Below are positions 12,901 through 23,161 of a stretch of DNA of 64,000 nucleotides, piece after piece. The position numbers and the translations under genes were made by a program. Source of the DNA: Caballeronia calidae (GTDB lineage Bacteria > Pseudomonadota > Gammaproteobacteria > Burkholderiales > Burkholderiaceae); the NCBI RefSeq assembly GCF_900044055.2, contig NZ_FCOX02000032.1, forward strand, positions 1-64,000, read 5' to 3'. Positions within the stretch are counted from its first letter, which is position 1, and the number at the start of each line of letters is the position of its first letter. The notes below the pieces were generated by a model. That model worked only from the letters and a program-made list of their open reading frames with translations. It was not told the origin of the DNA and made no database searches.

Positions 12901-14144
12901 GTCACAAGGTGCCGTACGGCGCGACGCTGCTGCAACTCGACGGGGCGACCATCAAGGCCGGTGCGCAACTGGCCCAATGGGATCCGCTGACGCGTCCGAT
13001 CATCACCGAGTGGGGCGGTACGGTGAAGTTCGAAAACGTCGAAGAGGGCGTGACGGTCGCGAAGCAGATCGACGACGTGACCGGCCTTTCGACCCTCGTC
13101 GCGATCGACGCGAAGCGCCGCGGCTCGCAGACGAAGAGCGTGCGTCCGCAGGTGAAGCTGCTCGACGCGAACGGCGAGGAAGTGAAGATCCCGAACACCG
13201 AGCATTCGGTGCAGATCGGCTTCCAGGTCGGCGCACTGATCACCGTGAAGGATGGTCAGCAAGTGCAGGTCGGTGAAGTGCTGGCGCGTATCCCGGTTGA
13301 AGCGCAGAAGACGCGTGACATTACCGGTGGTCTGCCGCGCGTGGCCGAACTGTTCGAAGCGCGCTCGCCGAAGGACGCGGGTATTCTCGCGGAAGTCACG
13401 GGCACGACGTCGTTCGGTAAGGACACGAAGGGCAAGCAGCGTCTCGTCATCACGGACCTCGAGGGCAATCAGCACGAGTTCCTGATCGCGAAGGAAAAGC
13501 AGGTGCTGGTGCACGATGGTCAGGTCGTCAACAAGGGCGAAATGATCGTGGACGGTCCTGCCGATCCGCACGACATTCTGCGTCTGCAGGGTATCGAGGC
13601 GTTGTCGCGCTACATCGTGGACGAAGTGCAGGACGTGTACCGTCTGCAGGGCGTGAAGATCAACGACAAGCACATCGAAGTGATCGTGCGTCAGATGTTG
13701 CGTCGTGTGCAGATCGTCGACAACGGCGATACGCGCTTCATCCCGGGCGAGCAGGTCGAGCGTTCGGACATGCTGGACGAGAACGACAAGATGATCGCGG
13801 AGGACAAGCGTCCGGCGACGTACGACAACGTGCTGCTCGGTATCACGAAGGCATCGCTGTCGACCGATTCGTTCATCTCCGCGGCGTCGTTCCAGGAAAC
13901 GACCCGCGTGCTGACCGAAGCGGCGATCATGGGCAAGCGCGACGATCTGCGTGGCCTGAAGGAAAACGTGATCGTCGGCCGTCTGATTCCGGCCGGTACG
14001 GGTCTCGCGTTCCACAAGGCGCGCAAGGCGAAGGAATCGTCGGATCGCGAGCGTTTCGATCAGATCGCTGCAGAAGAGGCATTCGACTTCGGTACGCCGG
14101 AAACCCCGGCAGCGGAGCAGCAGCAGCCGCATACCAACGAGTAA
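9903..14144 (+). CDS. rpoC: DNA-directed RNA polymerase subunit beta'
   Basis: 1413-residue beta' subunit carrying the catalytic centre. The N-terminal zinc ribbon has Cys70, Cys72, Cys85 and Cys88. The catalytic motif NADFDGDQ at 458-465 supplies the three magnesium-binding aspartates (460, 462, 464), the same numbers as in E. coli. The second zinc site lies in the segment around CETRYGLCAACYGRDLG. The last 20 residues are Gln/Pro-rich and not conserved. A strong terminator follows 24 bp after the stop. Confidence 0.98.
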   Translation: MKALLDLFKQVQQEEVFDAIKIGLASPDKIRSWSFGEVKKPETINYRTFKPERDGLFCAKIFGPIKDYECLCGKYKRLKHRGVICEKCGVEVTLAKVRRERMGHIELASPVAHIWFLKSLPSRLGMVLDMTLRDIERVLYFEAYVVIDPGMTPLKARQIMTEEDYYNKVEEYGDEFRAEMGAEGVRELLRAINIDEQVETLRTELKNTGSEAKIKKYAKRLKVLEAFQRSGIKPDWMVLDVLPVLPPELRPLVPLDGGRFATSDLNDLYRRVINRNNRLKRLLELKAPEIIVRNEKRMLQEAVDSLLDNGRRGKAMTGANKRPLKSLADMIKGKGGRFRQNLLGKRVDYSGRSVIVVGPTLKLHQCGLPKLMALELFKPFIFNKLEVMGVATTIKAAKKEVENQTPVVWDILEEVIREHPVMLNRAPTLHRLGIQAFEPVLIEGKAIQLHPLVCAAFNADFDGDQMAVHVPLSLEAQMEARTLMLASNNVLFPANGDPSIVPSQDIVLGLYYASREAINGKGEGMTFTGVSEVIRAYENKEVELASRVNVRITEMVANEDTSEGAPKFVPKISLYATTVGRSILSEILPPGLPFTVLNKPLKKKQISQLINTAFRKCGLRETVIFADQLMQMGFRLATRAGISICVDDMLVPPQKETIVGDAAKKVKEYDRQYMSGLVTAQERYNNVVDIWSATSEAVGKAMMEQLATEPVTDRDGNETKQESFNSIYMMADSGARGSAVQIRQLAGMRGLMAKPDGSIIETPITANFREGLNVLQYFISTHGARKGLADTALKTANSGYLTRRLVDVTQDLVVVEDDCGTSNGVAMKALVEGGEVVEALRDRILGRVAVADVVNPETQETIYASGDLLDEDAVEKIESLGIDEVRVRTPLTCETRYGLCAACYGRDLGRGSRVNVGEAVGVIAAQSIGEPGTQLTMRTFHIGGAASRAAVASTVEAKSNGTVRFTATMRYVTNAKGEQVVISRSGEAIIADDFGRERERHKVPYGATLLQLDGATIKAGAQLAQWDPLTRPIITEWGGTVKFENVEEGVTVAKQIDDVTGLSTLVAIDAKRRGSQTKSVRPQVKLLDANGEEVKIPNTEHSVQIGFQVGALITVKDGQQVQVGEVLARIPVEAQKTRDITGGLPRVAELFEARSPKDAGILAEVTGTTSFGKDTKGKQRLVITDLEGNQHEFLIAKEKQVLVHDGQVVNKGEMIVDGPADPHDILRLQGIEALSRYIVDEVQDVYRLQGVKINDKHIEVIVRQMLRRVQIVDNGDTRFIPGEQVERSDMLDENDKMIAEDKRPATYDNVLLGITKASLSTDSFISAASFQETTRVLTEAAIMGKRDDLRGLKENVIVGRLIPAGTGLAFHKARKAKESSDRERFDQIAAEEAFDFGTPETPAAEQQQPHTNE

Positions 14145-14168
14145 GCGTCTTTGTTCGTAGCAGCATCG

Positions 14169-14200
14169 AACCGCCCAGCTTCGGCTGGGCGGTTTTTTTT
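14169..14200 (+). terminator. Terminator of the rpoBC operon
   Basis: A perfect 11-bp stem (AACCGCCCAGC at 14169-14179, GCTGGGCGGTT at 14184-14194), a stable TTCG tetraloop and a T-run of eight (14193-14200). A textbook intrinsic terminator. Confidence 0.95.
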
Positions 14201-14324
14201 CATCTGCCGATTTTCACTTCCTCGCCTCTGCCGTTCGGCTAACGATGCGTTCCGCCGCGTCGGCGCGTGACCACGCGTTGGTAGAATTCGTTATCTCTCA
14301 CGTCGCAGTGCGCGCTTCTCGTCC

Positions 14325-16172
14325 ATGTCCCGTCCGCTCGAAATACTCAACGAAATCTTCGGCTATCCCGCATTTCGCGGACAACAGGCGGAAATCGTCG
14401 AGCATGTCGCGAACGGCGGCGATTCGCTCGTGCTCATGCCGACGGGCGGAGGGAAGTCGCTCTGCTACCAGATTCCGTCGCTCGTGCGCAGCGAGGCGGG
14501 GCTCGGCGCGGGCATCGTGGTCTCGCCGCTCATCGCGCTCATGCACGATCAGGTCGCCGCGCTGACAGAGGTCGGCGTACGCGCCGCTTACCTGAATTCG
14601 ACGCTGTCGGGCGCCGAGGCCGCGGCCACCGAGCGCGCACTCCGCGAGGGCGACATCGACCTGCTCTATGTCGCGCCCGAACGTCTGATGACCCCGCGCT
14701 TTCTCGAATTGCTCGAACGCACGCGCGTCGGACTTTTCGCGATCGACGAAGCGCATTGCGTGTCGCAATGGGGCCACGATTTCCGCCCGGAGTACATTCA
14801 ACTCTCCGTGCTGCACGAGCGGTTTCCGGATGTGCCGCGCATCGCGCTCACCGCAACCGCGGACGCCATCACCCGCGACGAAATCGTGCATCGTCTCGCG
14901 CTCGACGATGCGCGCATCTTCGTTTCCAGCTTCGATCGGCCGAACATTCGCTACCGGATCGTCGAAAAGGACAACGCGCGCTCGCAACTGCTCGACTTCA
15001 TCCGCGCGGAGCACACGAACAAGGACGGCACAACGGACGCCGGCGTCGTCTATTGCCTGTCGCGACGCAAGGTCGAAGAAACCGCGGACTGGCTGAAAGG
15101 GCAGGGCATCCGCGCGTTGCCGTATCACGCGGGCATGGAGTTCGAGATACGCCAGCGGCATCAGGAGATGTTCCAGCGCGAAGAGGGCATCGTCATGTGC
15201 GCGACGATCGCGTTCGGCATGGGCATCGACAAGCCGGACGTGCGTTTCGTCGCGCATCTGGATCTGCCGAAGAGCGTCGAGGGCTACTATCAGGAGACCG
15301 GGCGCGCGGGCCGCGACGGGATGCCCGCGAACGCGTGGATGGCGTACGGCCTCGGCGACGTCGTGCAGCAACGCAAGATGATCGACGAATCAGAGGCCGA
15401 CGACGCTCACAAACGGGTGCAGACCGGCAAGCTCGATGCGCTGCTCGGCCTGTGCGAAGTGGCGTCCTGCCGCCGCGTGCGTCTGCTCGCGTACTTCGGA
15501 GAAGCGAGCACGCCGTGCGGCAATTGCGATACGTGTCTAGAACCGCCAGCATCGTTCGATGCCACGCGCGAGGCGCAGATGGCGCTGTCGTGCGTGTATC
15601 GCGCGGAGAAGGCGAGTGGGTTCCGTTTCGGCGCCGGGCATCTGATCGATATCCTGCGCGGTACGCGCAGCGAGAAAGTGCTGCAGCGCGGACACGAGAA
15701 AATCTCGACCTTCGGCGTCGGCGCCGCGATGTCCGAACCCGAATGGCGCGCCGTATTCCGGCAACTCGTCGCGTTCGGTTATCTCGCGGTCGATCACGAC
15801 GGCTTCGGTGCGCTGGTCCTGACCGACGCCAGCAAGCCCGTCCTGAGAGGCGAGGAGCGCGTCACTCTGCGCAAATATGTGAAGCCCGCGCGGGCCCGGC
15901 AGTCTTCCAGCCGCACGGGCGAGCGCGCGGATCCAACTGCCGGCATGTCGCCGCGGGAGAAGGCCCGTTGGGAGCGGCTGCGCGCCTGGCGCGCGGAAAC
16001 CGCGAAGAGCGACGGCGTGCCGGCCTACGTCATCTTCCACGACGCCACGCTCGCCGAAATCGCCCGCAGCGATCCCGATACCGTCGACGATTTGCGACAT
16101 ATTCCGGGCATCGGCGTGCGAAAACTCGAGCGTTTCGGTGACGAATTGCTCGACGTCGTCGGCTCCGATTGA
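14325..16172 (+). CDS. recQ: ATP-dependent DNA helicase RecQ
   Basis: 615-residue 3'-5' helicase of RecF-pathway recombination and fork repair. Walker A MPTGGGKS is at 38-45 and the DEAH box at 141-144, continuing as CVSQWGHDF. The zinc-binding RQC region has Cys382, Cys398, Cys401 and Cys404, and an HRDC domain occupies the last 80 or so residues (HIPGIGVRKLERFGDEL). All three domains are present, so this is a full-length RecQ. It has no operon partner: rpoC is terminated upstream and a separate promoter candidate precedes rpsL downstream. Confidence 0.96.
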   Translation: MSRPLEILNEIFGYPAFRGQQAEIVEHVANGGDSLVLMPTGGGKSLCYQIPSLVRSEAGLGAGIVVSPLIALMHDQVAALTEVGVRAAYLNSTLSGAEAAATERALREGDIDLLYVAPERLMTPRFLELLERTRVGLFAIDEAHCVSQWGHDFRPEYIQLSVLHERFPDVPRIALTATADAITRDEIVHRLALDDARIFVSSFDRPNIRYRIVEKDNARSQLLDFIRAEHTNKDGTTDAGVVYCLSRRKVEETADWLKGQGIRALPYHAGMEFEIRQRHQEMFQREEGIVMCATIAFGMGIDKPDVRFVAHLDLPKSVEGYYQETGRAGRDGMPANAWMAYGLGDVVQQRKMIDESEADDAHKRVQTGKLDALLGLCEVASCRRVRLLAYFGEASTPCGNCDTCLEPPASFDATREAQMALSCVYRAEKASGFRFGAGHLIDILRGTRSEKVLQRGHEKISTFGVGAAMSEPEWRAVFRQLVAFGYLAVDHDGFGALVLTDASKPVLRGEERVTLRKYVKPARARQSSSRTGERADPTAGMSPREKARWERLRAWRAETAKSDGVPAYVIFHDATLAEIARSDPDTVDDLRHIPGIGVRKLERFGDELLDVVGSD

Positions 16173-16212
16173 CAAACGGGGCTCAAAACACCTCCAAAAT
16201 GCTCGCAACCTA

Positions 16213-16242
16213 TTGACCCAATTACGATTTTCGGAATATCAT
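16213..16242 (+). promoter_or_regulatory. Candidate promoter of the str operon
   Basis: TTGACC at 16213-16218, an 18-bp spacer and TATCAT at 16237-16242, about 150 bp before rpsL and after the recQ stop. The boxes match sigma70 consensus in five and four positions. No terminator for recQ was found between the two genes, so readthrough may also contribute. Confidence 0.5.
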
Positions 16243-16390
16243 GCTTGGTTCTCGTTCTTGGTCCGCCTTCGGAGCCGGCTTAACGCTGGGCGCGGCGCGC
16301 GGAATTCATCATCGAGATCGCTAAACACGCAATTGTTTTCGCTTTGCCCGAGAAATTTGCGTGGATTTCGTTAATTTTTAGGATTAAACA

Positions 16391-16771
16391 ATGCCAACCA
16401 TCAATCAACTGGTTCGCAAAGGCCGCACGTCGGAAACGACGAAGAGCAAGTCGCCGGCCCTGCAGGACTGCCCGCAGCGTCGTGGCGTGTGCACCCGCGT
16501 GTACACCACGACGCCGAAGAAGCCGAACTCGGCACTCCGTAAGGTCGCCAAGGTTCGTCTGACGAACGGCTTCGAAGTCATTTCGTACATCGGCGGTGAA
16601 GGCCACAACCTGCAAGAGCACTCGGTCGTGCTGATCCGCGGCGGTCGTGTGAAGGACTTGCCGGGTGTGCGTTACCACATGGTTCGCGGCTCGCTGGATA
16701 CCCAGGGCGTCAAGGACCGTAAGCAAGCTCGCTCGAAGTACGGTGCGAAGCGCGCGAAGGCTGGCAAGTAA
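16391..16771 (+). CDS. rpsL: 30S ribosomal protein S12
   Basis: 126-residue S12, an accuracy-determining protein of the decoding centre and the classical streptomycin-resistance locus. The conserved segments [19 protein letters not shown] and the later [14 protein letters not shown] look wild-type. The first residues [12 protein letters not shown] confirm the start. First gene of the str operon; rpsG follows after 183 bp. Confidence 0.97.
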
Positions 16772-16954
16772 GCTGCCCGTCTGCAGTAAACGAATCAGGT
16801 CGCCGCAAGGCGGTTAAGGCGGTGGTGCCGGAAGTGCCGGTGCTATCGAGTAAGTGGTCACCCGGCCAAGCTGGTTTAGTCGAAGAGATGGATCGGGTTT
16901 GTTGGTGGCCGCGGAGCTGAAAGTCGCTCCAACTGAAAAAGTAAAGGAAGAATC

Positions 16955-17425
16955 ATGCCGCGTCGTCGCGAAGTCCCCAAGCGGGAAGTGTTGCCGGATC
17001 CGAAATTCGGCAACGTAGATGTAGCCAAGTTCATGAACGTGCTGATGCTCTCCGGCAAGAAGTCGGTTGCCGAGCGCATCGTGTACGGCGCTTTTGAGCA
17101 GATCCAGACCAAGGGTGGCAAGGACCCGCTGGAAGTGTTCACGGTTGCGCTCAACAACGTGAAGCCGGTGGTCGAAGTGAAGAGCCGTCGCGTTGGTGGT
17201 GCCAACTATCAGGTTCCGGTCGAAGTGCGTCCCTCGCGTCGTATGGCATTGGCGATGCGTTGGTTGCGTGAAGCCGCGAAGAAGCGCAGCGAAAAGTCGA
17301 TGGCCCTGCGTCTCGCAGGTGAACTTTCCGAAGCGGCTGAAGGCCGCGGCGGCGCAATGAAGAAGCGCGACGAAGTTCACCGTATGGCAGAGGCCAACAA
17401 GGCATTCTCGCACTTCCGTTTCTAA
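16955..17425 (+). CDS. rpsG: 30S ribosomal protein S7
   Basis: 156-residue S7, which nucleates assembly of the 30S head and in E. coli represses the str operon. The N-terminus MPRRREVPKREVLPDPKF and the conserved GGANYQVPVEVRPSRR segment identify it. AAAGGAAGAATC precedes the ATG. Confidence 0.97.
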   Translation: MPRRREVPKREVLPDPKFGNVDVAKFMNVLMLSGKKSVAERIVYGAFEQIQTKGGKDPLEVFTVALNNVKPVVEVKSRRVGGANYQVPVEVRPSRRMALAMRWLREAAKKRSEKSMALRLAGELSEAAEGRGGAMKKRDEVHRMAEANKAFSHFRF

Positions 17426-17457
17426 GCTCCCGCTCAAAGGGCATAACGGAAAACTCA

Positions 17458-17493
17458 GGGCGGGTGCGCTACTCCAGGCGCCTCGCCCGTTTG
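17458..17493 (+). terminator. Possible attenuator between rpsG and fusA
   Basis: Bases 17458-17469 pair with 17478-17488 in a GC-rich stem of about 11 bp with one bulged T and one wobble, followed by GTTTGTGTT. The broken T-run makes it weak; it could reduce, but not stop, readthrough from rpsLG into fusA. Confidence 0.4.
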
Positions 17494-17547
17494 TGTTAGG
17501 GCGCTGCCGGCAATCCGCTGGCGCGCCGACCCGAAAAAGGATCCAAA

Positions 17548-19650
<2,103 letters not shown>

Positions 19651-19717
19651 TACCCGCAAGTCATTCGGCGCAAGCCACAAGCTTTAACCGATAACCAAAC
19701 TTTGAAAGAAGGTAATC

Positions 19718-20908
19718 ATGGCAAAAGGTAAATTCGAGCGGACCAAGCCGCACGTGAACGTGGGCACGATCGGTCACGTTGACCACGGCAAAACCACGCT
19801 GACGGCAGCAATCACGACGGTGCTGACCAAGAAGTTCGGCGGCGAAGCCAAGGCGTACGACCAGATCGACGCCGCGCCGGAAGAAAAGGCGCGTGGTATT
19901 ACCATCAACACGGCGCACGTCGAGTACGAGACGGCTAACCGCCACTACGCACACGTCGACTGCCCGGGCCACGCTGACTATGTGAAGAACATGATCACGG
20001 GCGCCGCGCAGATGGACGGCGCAATCCTGGTGTGCTCGGCCGCTGACGGCCCGATGCCGCAAACGCGTGAGCACATCCTGCTGGCGCGTCAGGTTGGCGT
20101 GCCTTACATCATCGTGTTCCTGAACAAGTGCGACATGGTGGACGACGCCGAGCTGCTCGAACTGGTCGAAATGGAAGTGCGCGAGCTTCTTTCGAAGTAC
20201 GACTTCCCGGGCGACGACACGCCGATCATCAAGGGCTCGGCCAAGCTGGCGCTCGAGGGCGACACAGGCGAGCTGGGCGAAGTGGCGATCATGAGCCTGG
20301 CCGACGCGCTGGACACGTACATCCCGACGCCGGAGCGCGCAGTGGATGGTTCGTTCCTGATGCCGGTGGAAGACGTGTTCTCGATCTCGGGTCGTGGCAC
20401 GGTGGTGACCGGCCGTATCGAGCGTGGCGTTGTGAAGGTCGGCGAGGAAATCGAAATCATTGGCATCAAGCCGACGGTGAAGACGACCTGCACGGGCGTG
20501 GAAATGTTCCGCAAGCTGCTCGACCAGGGTCAAGCGGGCGACAACGTCGGTATCCTGCTGCGCGGCACGAAGCGAGAAGACGTGGAGCGCGGCCAGGTTC
20601 TGGCCAAGCCGGGTTCGATCACGCCGCACACGCACTTCACGGCTGAAGTGTACGTGCTGAGCAAGGACGAAGGCGGCCGTCACACGCCGTTCTTCAACAA
20701 CTATCGTCCGCAGTTCTACTTCCGTACGACGGACGTGACGGGCTCGATCGAGCTGCCGAAGGACAAGGAAATGGTGATGCCGGGCGACAACGTGTCGATC
20801 ACGGTCAAGCTGATCGCTCCGATCGCCATGGAAGAAGGCCTGCGCTTCGCAATCCGCGAAGGCGGCCGTACCGTCGGCGCCGGTGTCGTGGCGAAGATTA
20901 TCGAGTAA
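19718..20908 (+). CDS. tuf: Elongation factor Tu, copy 2
   Basis: 396 residues with the same protein sequence as copy 1 (562-1752) and, by eye, the same DNA apart from the third base of codon 2. The flanks are unrelated outside the gene: GAAAGAAGGTAATC here against TAGGAGTCGAAA before copy 1, and only a few shared bases after the stop. This is the str-operon copy; copy 1 is the tRNA-linked one. Confidence 0.98.
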   Translation: MAKGKFERTKPHVNVGTIGHVDHGKTTLTAAITTVLTKKFGGEAKAYDQIDAAPEEKARGITINTAHVEYETANRHYAHVDCPGHADYVKNMITGAAQMDGAILVCSAADGPMPQTREHILLARQVGVPYIIVFLNKCDMVDDAELLELVEMEVRELLSKYDFPGDDTPIIKGSAKLALEGDTGELGEVAIMSLADALDTYIPTPERAVDGSFLMPVEDVFSISGRGTVVTGRIERGVVKVGEEIEIIGIKPTVKTTCTGVEMFRKLLDQGQAGDNVGILLRGTKREDVERGQVLAKPGSITPHTHFTAEVYVLSKDEGGRHTPFFNNYRPQFYFRTTDVTGSIELPKDKEMVMPGDNVSITVKLIAPIAMEEGLRFAIREGGRTVGAGVVAKIIE

Positions 20909-20956
20909 GATATCAGGCTTGCTCGATTTGAAGTTGCAGTAGCGCAGTAAAAACCG

Positions 20957-20991
20957 GGACCGGATGCCTGTCCTCAACGGGTATCCGGTCC
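20957..20991 (+). terminator. Hairpin between tuf2 and rpsJ
   Basis: A perfect 9-bp stem (GGACCGGAT 20957-20965 with ATCCGGTCC 20983-20991) with a 17-base loop, followed by TACGCTCTTTT. It may partly terminate the str transcript or act as a leader element for S10. A smaller GCGGT/ACCGC hairpin follows at 21011-21025. Confidence 0.45.
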
Positions 20992-21048
20992 TACGCTCTT
21001 TTGCCTAGGTGCGGTGCAATACCGCCTCGCTCTTTTCAAGGAATCATC

Positions 21049-21360
21049 ATGCAGAACCAGAAAATCCGCATTCGTCTGAAGGCCTTCGACTATCGCCTGA
21101 TCGATCAATCGGCAGCCGAGATCGTCGACACGGCGAAGCGGACTGGCGCGATCGTTCGTGGCCCGGTGCCGCTCCCGACGCGTATTCAGCGTTTTGACAT
21201 CCTGCGTTCGCCGCACGTCAACAAGACGTCGCGCGACCAACTCGAAATCCGTACCCACCAGCGCCTGATGGACATCGTCGACCCGACGGACAAGACCGTC
21301 GACGCGTTGATGAAGCTCGACCTGCCGGCAGGCGTCGACGTCGAAATCAAGCTGCAGTAA
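21049..21360 (+). CDS. rpsJ: 30S ribosomal protein S10 (NusE)
   Basis: 103-residue S10, a 30S head protein that also acts as NusE in antitermination by pairing with the NusG KOW domain. The start at 21049 (MQNQKIRIRLKAFDYRLID) follows AAGG at 21038-21041; an in-frame extension upstream is not conserved. The conserved GPVPLPTRIQRFDILRSPHV segment is intact. The S10 operon is split here: a separate promoter lies between rpsJ and rplC. Confidence 0.97.
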   Translation: MQNQKIRIRLKAFDYRLIDQSAAEIVDTAKRTGAIVRGPVPLPTRIQRFDILRSPHVNKTSRDQLEIRTHQRLMDIVDPTDKTVDALMKLDLPAGVDVEIKLQ

Positions 21361-21419
21361 GTCCACAAAGCCCCGCTGGCCGGCCCTGAAAGGCCAGATG
21401 GAGCTAAGTCTTTGATTGC

Positions 21420-21460
21420 TTGCAGGATTCGAAAAGCCTTGTTATACTCCAAGGCTTTTC
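21420..21460 (+). promoter_or_regulatory. Promoter overlapping an inverted repeat, upstream of rplC
   Basis: TTGCAG (21420-21425), a 17-bp spacer and TATACT (21443-21448) form a good sigma70 promoter. The -10 box lies in the 10-base loop of a perfect 10-bp inverted repeat (GAAAAGCCTT 21431-21440, AAGGCTTTTC 21451-21460). RNA read through from rpsJ would fold into the hairpin, whereas RNA started here would lack the left arm. The leader to rplC is about 115 bases. Confidence 0.7.
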
Positions 21461-21568
21461 GCGCCTACGCGCACGAAAAAGACGCAAGTAAGCTGCTCCA
21501 GTCTTCCGTGACGAAAGCGGCATTTGTAAATCAGCCCCGACCAATCGCAGTTGGGAATGGAGAAAACG

Positions 21569-22228
21569 ATGAGCCTTGGACTCGTAGGTCGCAAGGTTGG
21601 CATGACCCGTATCTTCACGCCTGAGGGGGATTCGATCCCCGTCACCGTGCTGGACGTGTCGGACAACCGCGTGACGCAGATCAAGACCGTTGAAACGGAT
21701 GGTTATACCGCCGTTCAGGTTGCATTCGGTACTCGCCGCGCATCGCGCGTGACGAAGCCGTTGGCGGGCCACCTCGCCAAAGCCGGCGTTCAAGCCGGTG
21801 AAATCCTCAAGGAATTCCATATCGATGCAGCCAAGGCAGGCGAACTGTCGAACGGCGCTGTCATCGCTACGGACATTTTCGAAGTCGGCCAGAAAGTTGA
21901 CGTGCAAGGCACGTCGATCGGTAAGGGCTACGCCGGTACGATCAAGCGCTACAACTTCGGTTCGGGCCGCGCATCGCACGGTAACTCGCGTTCGCACAAC
22001 GTTCCGGGTTCGATCGGTATGGCGCAAGATCCGGGTCGTGTGTTCCCGGGTAAGCGCATGACGGGTCACCTCGGCGACGAAACCGTTACGGTTCAAAACC
22101 TCGAAATCGCCCGCATCGACGCAGAGCGCAATCTGCTGCTCGTGCGCGGTGCTGTTCCGGGTGCGAAGGGCGGCAAGGTCTTCGTGACCCCGGCCGTCAA
22201 GACGGGTGCTGTGAAAGGAGCGAAATAA
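21569..22228 (+). CDS. rplC: 50S ribosomal protein L3
   Basis: 219-residue L3, an early-assembly protein that reaches towards the peptidyl transferase centre. The ATG at 21569 (MSLGLVGRKVGMTRIF) is chosen because GGAG at 21559-21562 is correctly spaced; two in-frame upstream starts add six non-conserved residues. The central RASHGNSRSHNVPGSIG loop carries the methylated glutamine site region of the family. Its stop overlaps the rplD start by one base. Confidence 0.97.
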   Translation: MSLGLVGRKVGMTRIFTPEGDSIPVTVLDVSDNRVTQIKTVETDGYTAVQVAFGTRRASRVTKPLAGHLAKAGVQAGEILKEFHIDAAKAGELSNGAVIATDIFEVGQKVDVQGTSIGKGYAGTIKRYNFGSGRASHGNSRSHNVPGSIGMAQDPGRVFPGKRMTGHLGDETVTVQNLEIARIDAERNLLLVRGAVPGAKGGKVFVTPAVKTGAVKGAK

Positions 22229-22848
22229 TGGAACTTAAGCTCCTGAATGCCAATGGTCAGGAAGGCGCTGGCGTGAACGCATCGGACGTCGTGTTCGGTC
22301 GCGATTACAACGAAGCCCTGATTCACCAGATCGTCGTCGCTTATCAGGCGAACGCACGTAGCGGCAACCGCGCGCAGAAAGACCGCGAGCAGGTCAAGCA
22401 CACCACCAAGAAGCCGTGGCGTCAGAAGGGTACGGGCCGTGCTCGTGCCGGTATGTCGTCGAGCCCGTTGTGGCGTGGCGGTGGTCGCATCTTCCCGAAC
22501 TCGCCGGAAGAAAACTTCTCGCACAAGGTCAACAAGAAGATGCATCGTGCAGGCCTCTGCTCGATCTTCTCGCAGCTGGCTCGCGAAGGCCGTATCGCCG
22601 TGGTCGAAGACCTGGCGCTCGAAGCCCCGAAGACCAAGCTGCTGGCCGATAAATTCAAGGCGATGGGTCTCGAGTCCGTGCTGGTCATCACCGATACGGT
22701 CGACGAAAACCTGTACCTCGCGTCGCGCAACCTGGCCCATGTGGCAGTTGTCGAGCCGCGTTACGCCGACCCGCTCTCGCTGATCTACTTCAAGAAAGTG
22801 CTGATCACGAAGGCTGCGGTCGCTCAGATCGAGGAGTTGCTGTCATGA
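22228..22848 (+). CDS. rplD: 50S ribosomal protein L4
   Basis: 206-residue L4, which lines the exit tunnel and in gammaproteobacteria represses the S10 operon. The tunnel loop is recognisable by KKPWRQKGTGRARAGMSSSP. Overlaps rplC by one base and rplW by four (ATGA), indicating coupled translation. Confidence 0.97.
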   Translation: MELKLLNANGQEGAGVNASDVVFGRDYNEALIHQIVVAYQANARSGNRAQKDREQVKHTTKKPWRQKGTGRARAGMSSSPLWRGGGRIFPNSPEENFSHKVNKKMHRAGLCSIFSQLAREGRIAVVEDLALEAPKTKLLADKFKAMGLESVLVITDTVDENLYLASRNLAHVAVVEPRYADPLSLIYFKKVLITKAAVAQIEELLS

Positions 22849-23159
22849 GCGAAGTTCGCAAAAACGATCATCGTTTGATGCAAGTTCTGCTCGCGCCGGT
22901 GATCTCCGAAAAGGCGACGCTGGTTGCCGACAAGAACGAACAAGTCGTGTTCGAAGTCGCGCCGGACGCCACGAAGCAGGAAGTGAAGGCTGCTGTCGAG
23001 CTGCTGTTCAAGGTCGAAGTCAATTCCGTCAACGTGCTCGTCACGAAGGGCAAGGCAAAGCGCTTTGGCCGCTTCAACGGCAAGCGCAAGGACGTGAAGA
23101 AGGCGTACGTCTGCCTGAAGCCCGGCCAGGAAATCAACTTTGAAGCGGAGGCCAAGTAA
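22845..23159 (+). CDS. rplW: 50S ribosomal protein L23
   Basis: 104-residue L23, the tunnel-exit protein that docks trigger factor and SRP. LLAPVISEKATLVADKNEQV near the N-terminus and the KRFGRFNGKRKDVKKAYV extension are typical. Overlaps rplD by four bases; rplB follows after two. Confidence 0.97.
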   Translation: MSEVRKNDHRLMQVLLAPVISEKATLVADKNEQVVFEVAPDATKQEVKAAVELLFKVEVNSVNVLVTKGKAKRFGRFNGKRKDVKKAYVCLKPGQEINFEAEAK

Positions 23160-23161
23160 TC

